A DNA stretch of 6,558 bases from JADJLQ01 sp034439915 (GTDB lineage: Bacteria; Bacteroidota; Bacteroidia; Chitinophagales; Saprospiraceae): the NCBI GenBank assembly GCA_034439915.1, contig JAWXBI010000274.1:1-6558 (forward strand), written 5' to 3'. The notes below the pieces were generated by a model, which worked only from the letters and a program-made list of their open reading frames with translations, made no database searches and was not told the DNA's origin. Each line of letters opens with the position of its first letter. Within the stretch, counting starts at the first letter, position 1. A program made the translations under genes and the position numbers. This document shows, one piece after another, positions 1 to 5,788 of the stretch.

Positions 1-370
1 CAGCTGCCCGTTTTTCTTTTTCATGATTTTGGAAGATCAATTCTTCATTGGCAATAAATAGCTCTCCAGCGCGTTTTTCCTTTTCATGGTTTTGAAAAAC
101 CAACTCGATATTCGCCAGGGCCAATTCGGCGGTCCGTTTTTCTTTTTCTTCATTTTGAAGCGCCAACGCTTTCCTGGCAAGGATTAACTCTGCTGCACGT
201 TTCCGTTTCTTTATATTTGCAAGGACTAATTCAGCGGCCCGTTTTTCTTTTTCATGATTTTGGAAATCCAGTTCTTTAGTTGCGAGGTCTAATTCAGCGG
301 CTCGTTTTTCATTCTCCTCGTTTAGAAAAGAGGATGCCTTATTTGCAATGACCAGTTTAACTATACGTTT
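1..370 (-). repeat. Tandem 63-bp coding repeats (21-residue, three-heptad units)
   Basis: Six units and the start of a seventh are visible inside the left-edge gene. In coding order they span 370-308, 307-245, 244-203, 202-140, 139-77 and 76-14, with a partial copy at 13-1. Five are 63 bp (21 residues, three heptads). The third is only 42 bp (14 residues, two heptads), reading KRAAELVLANIKKR. The first copy is the most diverged (KRIVKLVIANKASS...). Units keep the core (K)RxxEL, LAN and FQNxEKE while silent and conservative changes separate them, so the array is old rather than freshly amplified. Confidence 0.85.
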
Positions 371-394
371 ATCTTTTTCATCATGGACTGTCAT
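1..394 (-). CDS. Partial N terminus of a heptad-repeat coiled-coil protein, probably a sensor/signalling protein
   Basis: An open frame starts at ATG 394-392 and is still open at the left edge (131 codons seen), so only the N terminus is present. It begins MTVHDEKDKR and then consists almost entirely of copies of a unit of the form KRAAELxLANxELxFQNxEKE. This charged, Leu-spaced unit is known from Bacteroidota two-component proteins, where strings of it precede PAS and histidine kinase or similar output domains. The product name is therefore inferred from family knowledge, because no kinase domain lies in the window. 394 is the only ATG in this frame. The frame stays open upstream to a TAA at 463-461, and those 22 codons would read as a hydrophobic stretch (ILFFITFIFVL). 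A longer or truncated original protein with a membrane segment is thus possible, though poly-A/T DNA gives such residues by chance. No clear ribosome binding site is seen. Confidence 0.7.
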   Translation of the reverse strand, partial: MTVHDEKDKRIVKLVIANKASSFLNEENEKRAAELDLATKELDFQNHEKEKRAAELVLANIKKRKRAAELILARKALALQNEEKEKRTAELALANIELVFQNHEKEKRAGELFIANEELIFQNHEKEKRAA

Positions 395-692
395 CTGTGT
401 GTAGGTAAAAAAATCTTCTAATACAAAGATGAAAGTTATAAAAAATAAAATGTTACATAATTACAGGGCAGAAGTTATATATTTCACTGATATACATCGG
501 ATTCGATGGCTAATTTGTATTTTAAGCGGGCATTGACTTTGGTTGAGTTAATACCCAATATCTCTTTCGTTTAAGGACCAGTTCTGACTTGCTATTTTTG
601 GTTTTATATTTTACTGGGTTTGGAGCAGATTCAATTGGGCCTTCGCGGATGTTAAATCTAAACAAGGGCTTATAGGTGCAATTATTTTCAGA
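395..692. other. Gene-poor stretch between the GNAT relic and the left-edge gene
   Basis: No open frame of useful length is present on either strand. Stops are scattered through all frames, and the bases are AT-rich, especially 411-465. The only coding-like trace is a minus-strand fragment at 570-487 that resembles a helix-turn-helix segment. The 5' leader and promoter of the left-edge gene should lie here. A partial match to the Bacteroidota -7 box (TAACTTTC, one mismatch to TAnnTTTG, about 45 bases upstream of ATG 394) is too weak to call. Confidence 0.5.
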
Positions 693-1082
693 CTATGTGA
701 TGTATTGGTGAATGCGGTCAAACGAATATGTAAATTGGACTGCATTTAATTCGCTGCTCACCGGTGTTGACCTGTAAAAATTTACTGCATGGATGTCTTC
801 CGTTTCAGCCTCTACAAATGCATGATCAAAATCATTTTCTCTGCAATATTGAACCAGGCGGCCAATGAGCTTTTTTCTAATTCCTTTTCGCTGGAAATCA
901 TATCGTATTCCCATATCATAGGCAAAAGCAATTGGTTTAGTGCTGTAATAATTAGGCAGGATATAAACGGTTACCCCGACGATTACCTGGCCTTCATATT
1001 TGGCCGCGCGACAGATAAATTCAAGCTTACTGAGCAGGTTTAATAAATAAGGAGGATCTGGTATTTCCTGATTTTCCCCTCG
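693..1082 (-). pseudogene. N-terminally truncated GNAT acetyltransferase relic (AAC(3)-I-like)
   Basis: The frame 1082-693 reads as 129 residues that match the central and C-terminal parts of a GNAT N-acetyltransferase of the AAC(3)-I-like group. Landmarks in order are PDPPYLLNLLSK, the beta-strand region VIVGVTVYILPNYYSTKPIAFAYD, the acetyl-CoA motif A region FQRKGIRKKLI, and the C-terminal NFYRSTP...VQFTYSFD. Members normally transfer an acetyl group from acetyl-CoA to an amine. The first ~35 residues of the family (strand 1 and helix 1) are missing. The frame is closed by TAA at 1085-1083, and the only in-frame ATG (914-912) would leave 73 residues starting in the middle of the fold. In motif A (Q/R-x-x-G-x-G/A) the last small residue is Arg (QRKGIR), which also argues against function. 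The relic begins nine bases after the stop codon of the serine hydrolase gene, so the 5' end was probably removed by a rearrangement or deletion at that point. A non-ATG start is possible but would still give an incomplete domain. Confidence 0.75.
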
Positions 1083-1091
1083 TTAGTTTAT

Positions 1092-2858
1092 TTATTTTTT
1101 ATCAAACCTATGGTGCATTACACGAGCTGACCATACGGTCAAACCATCGATTTCTCCGGAAGCGTTTTTATTGAATGTTATCCATTGGTCAAACCCATCA
1201 CCAGGGTTTTTTTCAGCAATATAATGAAACTGGTTTTCACCATCCGGTATAATAATTGCATCGGGCATAGTAGCCCTTTTCAAAACCAGTTTACCCTGCT
1301 CATTTACATTGAAATTCCAATAATAATCAAGGTGCTTGCTATAATAGCTACCCGCAAAACCTTTAAGCTCTTCGGGGGTAGGTAACCACTCGGGAGTCAC
1401 TTCCTTTTCCATAGTTTCACCGGGAAAACCATCATCATATTCAATAGTCACGCTCATCGCCCCATTTTCCCCGGTTTTTATAAACCTCATTTGTACACCA
1501 TAGTCTGCTTCTTCCGAATAAAAAAGATCGGGTCCAACCGGAATTAGCTCAATAATGTAGTTTCCGTTATACCTTGATTTTAATTTACCCTGCTCGAGGA
1601 AAAAGTCGCTGAATTTTCTAAGTTCATTAAAACTTTGCCACGACACCTGGTTTAACCAGCGGTATTTGCCCTGGTATTTTTTTAATGCTGTTTCTTCAAT
1701 TTGGATTGGATTTATTACAAAAACCGGTTTGACAAACGCAGGTTCCTTTGCGTTCAGGACATAATTACGAATAAGTTTATTTTGACTGGAAAAACTTTCG
1801 CCATCCAGGTTTCCCAGGGTTATAATGGTCAATTCTTTGGATGGAATACGGCTTAGATAATTTTCACCATTGACCCCTTCGTGAAGAATGACTTCCTGAT
1901 TATTAATGGTATCCACACTATGCCCGGTAGCGTAGTGATTTTTTTTGCCTGGAATCATCCTTACATTCTCACGCAGTTTTTTGAATGCTACGTGGACCCC
2001 TGATGACGGATCATTGAGCGCTACAGTCCATTTCTCAAGATCATTGGCACAAGTCAGGATAAAGTAATTCCCTCCGGGTGATGTCTTTTGAACATTATCA
2101 TGTTTAAATCGATCCCCTTCAAATTCATATTTAGCAGCGCGGTTTGGAACAATATCCAGGGCCGATTTTTGCATTCTTGTATTATTCATTTTTAGTGGAT
2201 CGAATATTCTCTGCTTGATCCAGTCATCCAAATTTCTGCCTGATGCTTTTTCCATGATTAATCTCAGTAGTCCAAAATCAGAGTTACAATACATATATCC
2301 AATGCCGGGTTCAATTTCAGGTTCGGGTTGTGTGTATAACAACTTAAAAAACTGTTCTTTATCAAACCGATTTGACATGGAGCCATGCATCAACAACAGT
2401 GTTGACCATTCATCCACAAAACCGCTGCGGTGATTGAGAAGATCCCATAGGGTTACTGGATCTGACCAATTTGGTAATTTTGGAAAAAACGTTTTTACTT
2501 TATCATTCAGTGAAAATATCCCGTCTTTTTCCATCAAAACGGCAGCTATGGAAATAAACTCCCTCGCTTCAGAATATCCGATACTTACAACACTTTCATG
2601 AGAAAAAGGTACCTGCAATTCAATACTGGCCATGCCATAAGTTTTTTTTGCAATTGATTTCCCTTTATACAAAATGGTGATAGCACAACCTGGCGAGTTC
2701 TTAGTCTGGAAGGGTTTAAATATGCTGTCAAGCTTTTGATTTAACTCCGTGGTGTTTATGTAGCTTTTTTCAGGTATGATAGTTGCACTAAGTTGTCCAT
2801 AAGAAATGCTGTTAACAAACACGAAATAAATTAAAGATAGAAATACCCTATTTTTCAT
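1092..2858 (-). CDS. Secreted beta-lactamase-family serine hydrolase with SxxR in place of SxxK
   Basis: The product has 588 residues and begins with an apparent Sec signal peptide (MKNR, hydrophobic core to ~18, likely cleavage at SYG-Q around residue 21), so it should act in the periplasm or outside. Residues ~40-370 form the class C beta-lactamase / D-alanyl-D-alanine peptidase-like fold (PF00144-type). Recognisable parts are PGCAITILYKGK (56-67), IGYSEAREF (93-101), LLNHRSGF (140-147), the second motif YCN (190-192) and the third motif HEG (326-328). In this family the nucleophilic Ser and general-base Lys form SxxK. Here the matching positions are S96-E-A-R99, judged from the unbroken spacing to the GIFSL segment that matches G-K-L-S-L in relatives. 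Residues ~390-588 hold two beta-rich tail modules, each starting with a YQGKYR- or FAGSYY-type motif, as in the lipocalin-like tails (DUF3471-like) of Bacteroidota serine hydrolases. Substrate unknown; esterase, peptidase or non-enzymatic peptidoglycan-binding roles are all possible. The ATG at 2858 is supported by the signal peptide. Confidence 0.85.
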   Translation of the reverse strand: MKNRVFLSLIYFVFVNSISYGQLSATIIPEKSYINTTELNQKLDSIFKPFQTKNSPGCAITILYKGKSIAKKTYGMASIELQVPFSHESVVSIGYSEAREFISIAAVLMEKDGIFSLNDKVKTFFPKLPNWSDPVTLWDLLNHRSGFVDEWSTLLLMHGSMSNRFDKEQFFKLLYTQPEPEIEPGIGYMYCNSDFGLLRLIMEKASGRNLDDWIKQRIFDPLKMNNTRMQKSALDIVPNRAAKYEFEGDRFKHDNVQKTSPGGNYFILTCANDLEKWTVALNDPSSGVHVAFKKLRENVRMIPGKKNHYATGHSVDTINNQEVILHEGVNGENYLSRIPSKELTIITLGNLDGESFSSQNKLIRNYVLNAKEPAFVKPVFVINPIQIEETALKKYQGKYRWLNQVSWQSFNELRKFSDFFLEQGKLKSRYNGNYIIELIPVGPDLFYSEEADYGVQMRFIKTGENGAMSVTIEYDDGFPGETMEKEVTPEWLPTPEELKGFAGSYYSKHLDYYWNFNVNEQGKLVLKRATMPDAIIIPDGENQFHYIAEKNPGDGFDQWITFNKNASGEIDGLTVWSARVMHHRFDKK

Positions 2859-2873
2859 GTAAACCCTATTTTT
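2845..2873 (-). repeat. 11-bp direct repeat bracketing the serine hydrolase start codon
   Basis: On the coding strand AAAAATAGGGT occurs at 2873-2863 and again at 2855-2845, 18 bases apart, with the ATG (2858-2856) between the copies. The second copy encodes the first residues after Met (KNRV). The match is exact over 11 bases and stops on both sides. Confidence 0.7.
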
Positions 2874-2951
2874 AAGATAAAGGCATCATACGTAGAGACT
2901 ACCTGCATTCCGGGATTTTTATATATGAATCTTCTATCCGGGAATAATCTT

Positions 2952-2979
2952 CAAATTTAGCATTTTCCTGACCTTCAAA
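2952..2979 (-). promoter_or_regulatory. Candidate Bacteroidota promoter for the serine hydrolase gene
   Basis: The coding strand carries TAAATTTG at 2959-2952, a full match to the Bacteroidota -7 consensus TAnnTTTG. TTTG at 2979-2976 lies 16 bases upstream; the usual -33 spacing is nearer 19-20, so the upstream box is less sure. Transcription would start near 2945, giving a leader of about 85 bases. Confidence 0.4.
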
Positions 2980-2985
2980 GTACAG

Positions 2986-3001
2986 ATCACGCCTCCGTGA
3001 T
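2986..3001. other. Small hairpin downstream of the TPR gene
   Basis: ATCACG and CGTGAT form a perfect 6-bp stem around a CCTC loop, starting 33 bases after the stop of the TPR gene and just upstream of the candidate serine hydrolase promoter. An overlapping alternative is TCCGT/ACGGA (2994-3006). Its position suits a transcript end, but there is no T run after it on the minus strand, so a rho-independent terminator is not supported. Confidence 0.3.
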
Positions 3002-3033
3002 ACGGATCCCCGGCTATCCCTGAACTCGATGAT

Positions 3034-3642
3034 TTATTCCAGCTTACTGTTTATCAAATTAATGTCAAAGTTTGTAAAATTGCTCTGTAAAAAACCCTCA
3101 AAAGCCGGATGCAACCTTAGAAAGGCCAGCATATCGTGGTTGAGTATGATTTCAGTATTCTGCAATTTTAAGGCCACTGCTTTTTTCAGACGTTCAAATC
3201 CTCCCTGGGTTTGTTCCAGCACAGAGTATGCGCAGGCCAGGTGAAAATGGATTTCGGGGTCTTCGGGGCTGATATCAAGGGACTGTTTTAAGGTAACTAC
3301 TGCTTTTTCCAATTGATATTCTTTTAGGTATAGGATACCCTGTTGCTTAAAAGTGTTTTTAGGCTGTTTTGGACCATTGCCATATTTTACCGGTATATTT
3401 TCCTGGATCAATTCCTGGTTCCGTCTCAGGTCGAGAAAAACCTGAAGTGCTGAGTCCACTTTTGAGGTGAGCACATATTTCACCTCCTTCCCATTTTCCA
3501 ATAAGGTAAAGGGGTGATGGGCACCCATAATAGAAGATTTTTTTGAGACGACCTGGCTATTGATGATTACGGTTTCTTCCCCCAACCAATTGTTGTGAAA
3601 TTCAATGATGATATCTCCTGCGGTGAGTTTTTGATATTGCAT
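3034..3642 (-). CDS. TPR-repeat protein with an unrecognised N-terminal beta-rich domain
   Basis: The product has 202 residues with no signal peptide or membrane segment, so it is probably cytoplasmic. Residues ~1-85 are beta-rich (IIIEFHNNWLGEETVIINSQVVSKKSS... then VKYVLTSKVDSALQVFLDLRRN). I do not recognise this part as a named domain. Residues 96-129 form a good tetratricopeptide repeat (YLKEYQLEKAVVTLKQSLDI, closing with SPEDP). Residues 130-163 form a second (HFHLACAYSVLEQ...GFERLKKAVAL). A half repeat ends in NHDMLAFLRLHPAFEGFLQ, the last-helix pattern common in TPR proteins. TPRs bind other proteins, so an adaptor role is inferred; partner unknown. It starts 85 bases after the ankyrin gene's stop on the same strand with no clear promoter in the spacer, so the two are probably co-transcribed and may act together through their two scaffold folds. 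The start is the only upstream ATG that keeps the beta domain whole. Confidence 0.8.
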   Translation of the reverse strand: MQYQKLTAGDIIIEFHNNWLGEETVIINSQVVSKKSSIMGAHHPFTLLENGKEVKYVLTSKVDSALQVFLDLRRNQELIQENIPVKYGNGPKQPKNTFKQQGILYLKEYQLEKAVVTLKQSLDISPEDPEIHFHLACAYSVLEQTQGGFERLKKAVALKLQNTEIILNHDMLAFLRLHPAFEGFLQSNFTNFDINLINSKLE

Positions 3643-3647
3643 GGTTT

Positions 3648-3715
3648 GATTGACGATTGATCCGAGAAGTCGGATCGATTGATTCGATTGATTTGATTTG
3701 ACGATTGATTCGATT
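3648..3715. repeat. GATT-rich direct repeats with an embedded 7-bp hairpin
   Basis: The spacer between the ankyrin and TPR genes is built from short variants of GATT/CGATTGATT. Exact direct repeats are TTGACGATTGAT (3650-3661 and 3698-3709) and CGATTGATTCGATT (3676-3689 and 3702-3715). GATCCGA and TCGGATC (3659-3665, 3670-3676) form a 7-bp stem with loop GAAG. The hairpin lies about 20 bases upstream of the TPR start codon on the transcript and is not followed by a T run. Confidence 0.75.
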
Positions 3716-3727
3716 AATTGAAGATTA

Positions 3728-4474
3728 TTAATTGCGAATTAAATATGCATTAGGGACATTGGGTGAAGTATAATTTATTCCATAAGCTACTTTAAGTAAT
3801 TCCGATACCGTTTTGGCTGTGGTGATTTCATTTCTATGCATTTGAGGCAAACGTCCCATCATCGCATAACTGATAGGATTTACGGAGGGTATCAGGGTTT
3901 CCCATTCATAACCCTTACCCCAGATCAAACCTGGCACAGTTAGTTTTAAATCTGCGGACAAAGACAATAGATAAGCCATCATGTCAGCAGATTGATTCGA
4001 GTTTTGGTTGACGGTGTGGAAAATGGGAGTTTGGCCTCCAAATCCAAATTCGTCGACCCCGGCATTGACGTTAATATCTATACCGCAGTTTACCAGGACT
4101 TGAGCGCAACTCAGGTGATTAAATTCAGCGCAGATGTGCAATAAACTGACCTGGTATAAAGGAGTATAAGCACACCTCAGGGTATAGCGGCGAGACAGGT
4201 ATTCAGGATTTGTCTTCAACAAACTATCCAGCCTACCAGCATCATTCAGTAAAACGGCTAATAAAATTTTATCCTCCAATACCAACCCGTGATCTACAAA
4301 GGCATGGACACAGTCTTTAAACCGGGGCGAGCGGGTATACTCACTGGTCAGTTCATAGATCAGAGGTTCGTTGTGGAAAAGAGTATTGGGAGAAACTCCG
4401 TGTTCAAAACACTCCCGAATGCCTTCGACCGAATGCAATTCTATATTCCTGATGATTTTTTCCAGATAGTCCAT
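3728..4474 (-). CDS. Ankyrin-repeat protein
   Basis: The product has 248 residues and no signal peptide or membrane segment. The N terminus (IIRNIELHSVEGIRECFEHG, ~8-27) has the form of the helix pair of an ankyrin repeat, followed by a diverged repeat at ~66-90 (LLAVLLNDAGRLDSLLKTNP). The clearest repeats are 110-141 (SLLHICAEFNHLSCAQVLVN, then CGIDINVN) and 148-177 (QTPIFHTVNQ ... MMAYLLSLSADL). The C-terminal part (GLIWGKGYEWETLIPSVNPISYAMMG, then LPQMHRNE) looks like a conserved block of a Bacteroidota ankyrin family rather than a repeat. Ankyrin repeats mediate protein-protein contact, so an intracellular binding or regulatory role is inferred and no enzyme motif is visible. It lies upstream of the TPR gene and downstream of a G-rich heptamer array. 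The start is supported by the fit of the first repeat and by a promoter-like box ~33 bases upstream. Confidence 0.85.
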   Translation of the reverse strand: MDYLEKIIRNIELHSVEGIRECFEHGVSPNTLFHNEPLIYELTSEYTRSPRFKDCVHAFVDHGLVLEDKILLAVLLNDAGRLDSLLKTNPEYLSRRYTLRCAYTPLYQVSLLHICAEFNHLSCAQVLVNCGIDINVNAGVDEFGFGGQTPIFHTVNQNSNQSADMMAYLLSLSADLKLTVPGLIWGKGYEWETLIPSVNPISYAMMGRLPQMHRNEITTAKTVSELLKVAYGINYTSPNVPNAYLIRN

Positions 4475-4506
4475 ATCAATACTTTTTATAGCTCTAAATA
4501 ATGGCG

Positions 4507-4514
4507 CAAAAATA
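4507..4514 (-). promoter_or_regulatory. Candidate -7 box for the ankyrin gene
   Basis: TATTTTTG at 4514-4507 on the minus strand matches the Bacteroidota -7 consensus TAnnTTTG. It predicts a transcription start near 4500 and a short leader of about 25 bases. No TTTG -33 box is present. The region where it should be falls at the edge of the TATCCCC heptamer array. Confidence 0.4.
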
Positions 4515-4530
4515 CAGGAGATCTTATAAT

Positions 4531-4561
4531 GGGGATAGGGGATAGGGGATAGGGGATAGGG
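4531..4561 (+). repeat. Perfect heptanucleotide array GGGGATA x4, G-quadruplex pattern
   Basis: Four exact copies of GGGGATA (4531-4537, 4538-4544, 4545-4551, 4552-4558) are followed by GGG and a decaying GTAGGTAG tail. The plus strand has four G4 tracts and a fifth G3 tract with uniform ATA loops, which fits the intramolecular G-quadruplex pattern with a spare tract. On the minus (coding) strand it reads TATCCCC repeats. It begins 13 bases past the stop of the GH39 relic and ends 17 bases before the candidate -7 box of the ankyrin gene. Confidence 0.9.
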
Positions 4562-4573
4562 TAGGTAGAATCT

Positions 4574-5788
4574 TTATTTCCAATCCAATTTTAATAATGA
4601 AACTCCCTGTCTGGGTAATTCAATATTCATTTTTAACATGCCGTTTTTAGGTTTTACATAAGCAGGTGAGGTCAACAAGGTCAATTGACCTGCCTGCTCC
4701 AGGATTTTGATTTGCTCTGGCGAAGGTGATTCCGGTGACCCCATTTTTTTCCAAACTTCAAAAGAATTGCTGTGATCCCTGTCTATCCGGTAGTGATGCA
4801 GGAGTATGTTTTTTGATGGCAGACCTGACAGGTGGATTTCTACCGGGGCATCCGGAGCATGAATATCGTCATCGTGATAATGCCAGACCATGATAGCCGC
4901 CGAGTGGTCATCCTTACTCGCGAGTGCATCGATGTCCGCCACTGTCCCCCTTACACTGGAATCCCTGATTTTTTCATAAGAATAATTCTGATTGCCTTTG
5001 ACGGCAACTCGTTTTCCCGACATGAGGCCAAACATTCGGAAAACATTGAGCACCGGTTTATCCACTCCATTGGTCGCCAGGTCCCGGAAACCATAAAACC
5101 AGGGTTGATTTTCAAATTCAAAGGACCAGCTGACTGCTCCATGGAGATTGGCCTGGTAATGATCTGCAAGGGAGTATTTTCGGGCAAAAGAGACAGCGGT
5201 ATAACTCGAATACATCGTCCCGTTGCGATATGCGTTTTGCGGATTTGTTTTCATACCACAAGCTGCGCAACCTTCAGGGTCGGACTCACCGATGATGATG
5301 GGAAGATTTTTTAAAGAGGGGAAGGATCGTACGATCTTAAATCCCGCGGCGATATCCCTCAATTGGGTACCCATATTCATCTGCACATGGCCTCCTACTA
5401 TCCGGGGGGCACCTTTAGCATGGAAGGCAATAAAATCCAATGGGGTGCCGATCTTACCGGTAACGTAGTTGGTATCGGAAACACAATGTTTTAAAAAAGT
5501 ATTCAGAAAAGCTGCCGCTCCGGCACTTTGGGGTCCGGTGACATCAGGGCCACCAATTTAAATCGTCGGCAATGCCCTGCGTGCGGCGTCGACGGTGTAA
5601 TCGTATAATTTGCAAAACTCCTGCACCGTTCCGCTCCAGTATTTGATATTCGGTTCGTTCCACAATTCCCAATACCAGGATTCTACTTCAGTTTTTCCGT
5701 ATCGGCTTACTGTATGTTTGGCCCACTCAAAAACCAGGGCAGCCCATTTTTTATAATCTTTTGGTGGATAGGTCCAGCCGGGCGATTG
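4574..5788 (-). pseudogene. GH39 beta-xylosidase-like relic, 5'-truncated with an in-frame stop
   Basis: Read in one frame from 5788 to the TAA at the left end, this encodes ~400 residues of a glycoside hydrolase family 39-type (beta/alpha)8 enzyme, which normally releases xylose or related sugars from oligosaccharides. Visible parts in order are SPGWTYPPKDYKKW, the acid/base site WELWNEPN (Glu codon 5656-5654), IGGPDVTGPQ, DFIAFHAKG, and the nucleophile site IIIGESDPEG (Glu codon 5287-5285). After these come SWSFEFENQPWFYGFRD and a beta-rich C-terminal region ending LLKLDWK. The two Glu lie 123 residues apart, close to the spacing in known GH39 enzymes. A single in-frame TAA at 5560-5558 splits it (LPTI-stop-IGGPDV), where a Lys codon AAA one base away would fit. 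Upstream of 5788 the frame enters ABC-transporter sequence and stops at TAG 5797-5795. The signal peptide and the first ~110 residues of the barrel are therefore absent. The 288-residue frame from TTG 5440 is only the tail of this relic and not a separate gene. The C terminus appears complete. Confidence 0.85.

Noticed and set aside
1..370. CRISPR-like regular repeats
   Set aside because: The 63-bp units are contiguous, encode a continuous coiled coil and have no unique spacers.
395..460. Histidine kinase H-box upstream of the left-edge gene (LEDFFTYT resembles LEDFxYxVSHD)
   Set aside because: The similarity is short and is followed by coiled-coil repeats, not by a dimerisation and ATPase domain. 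It is best seen as chance.
600..660. Outer-membrane efflux-like trace (TSAKAQLNLLQTQ on the minus strand)
   Set aside because: Too short, of common helical composition, and flanked by stops.
789..1043. Plus-strand open frame of 84 codons
   Set aside because: It lies opposite the GNAT relic, whose minus-strand reading has clear family motifs. The plus-strand translation resembles nothing and is a shadow frame.
2986..3006. Rho-independent terminator after the TPR gene
   Set aside because: The stem is only 6 bp and no T run follows on the transcribed strand. It is kept only as a hairpin.
4574..5440. A separate 288-residue gene starting at TTG 5440
   Set aside because: The same frame continues upstream without a stop to the TAA at 5560 and, beyond it, into the NEP acid/base motif. 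The TTG is an internal Leu codon of one broken gene.
4832..5468. Overlapping open frames on both strands (plus 4832-5314 and 5223-5468, minus 4951-5187)
   Set aside because: All lie within the GH39 relic, in other frames. The GH39 frame explains the sequence with conserved catalytic motifs.
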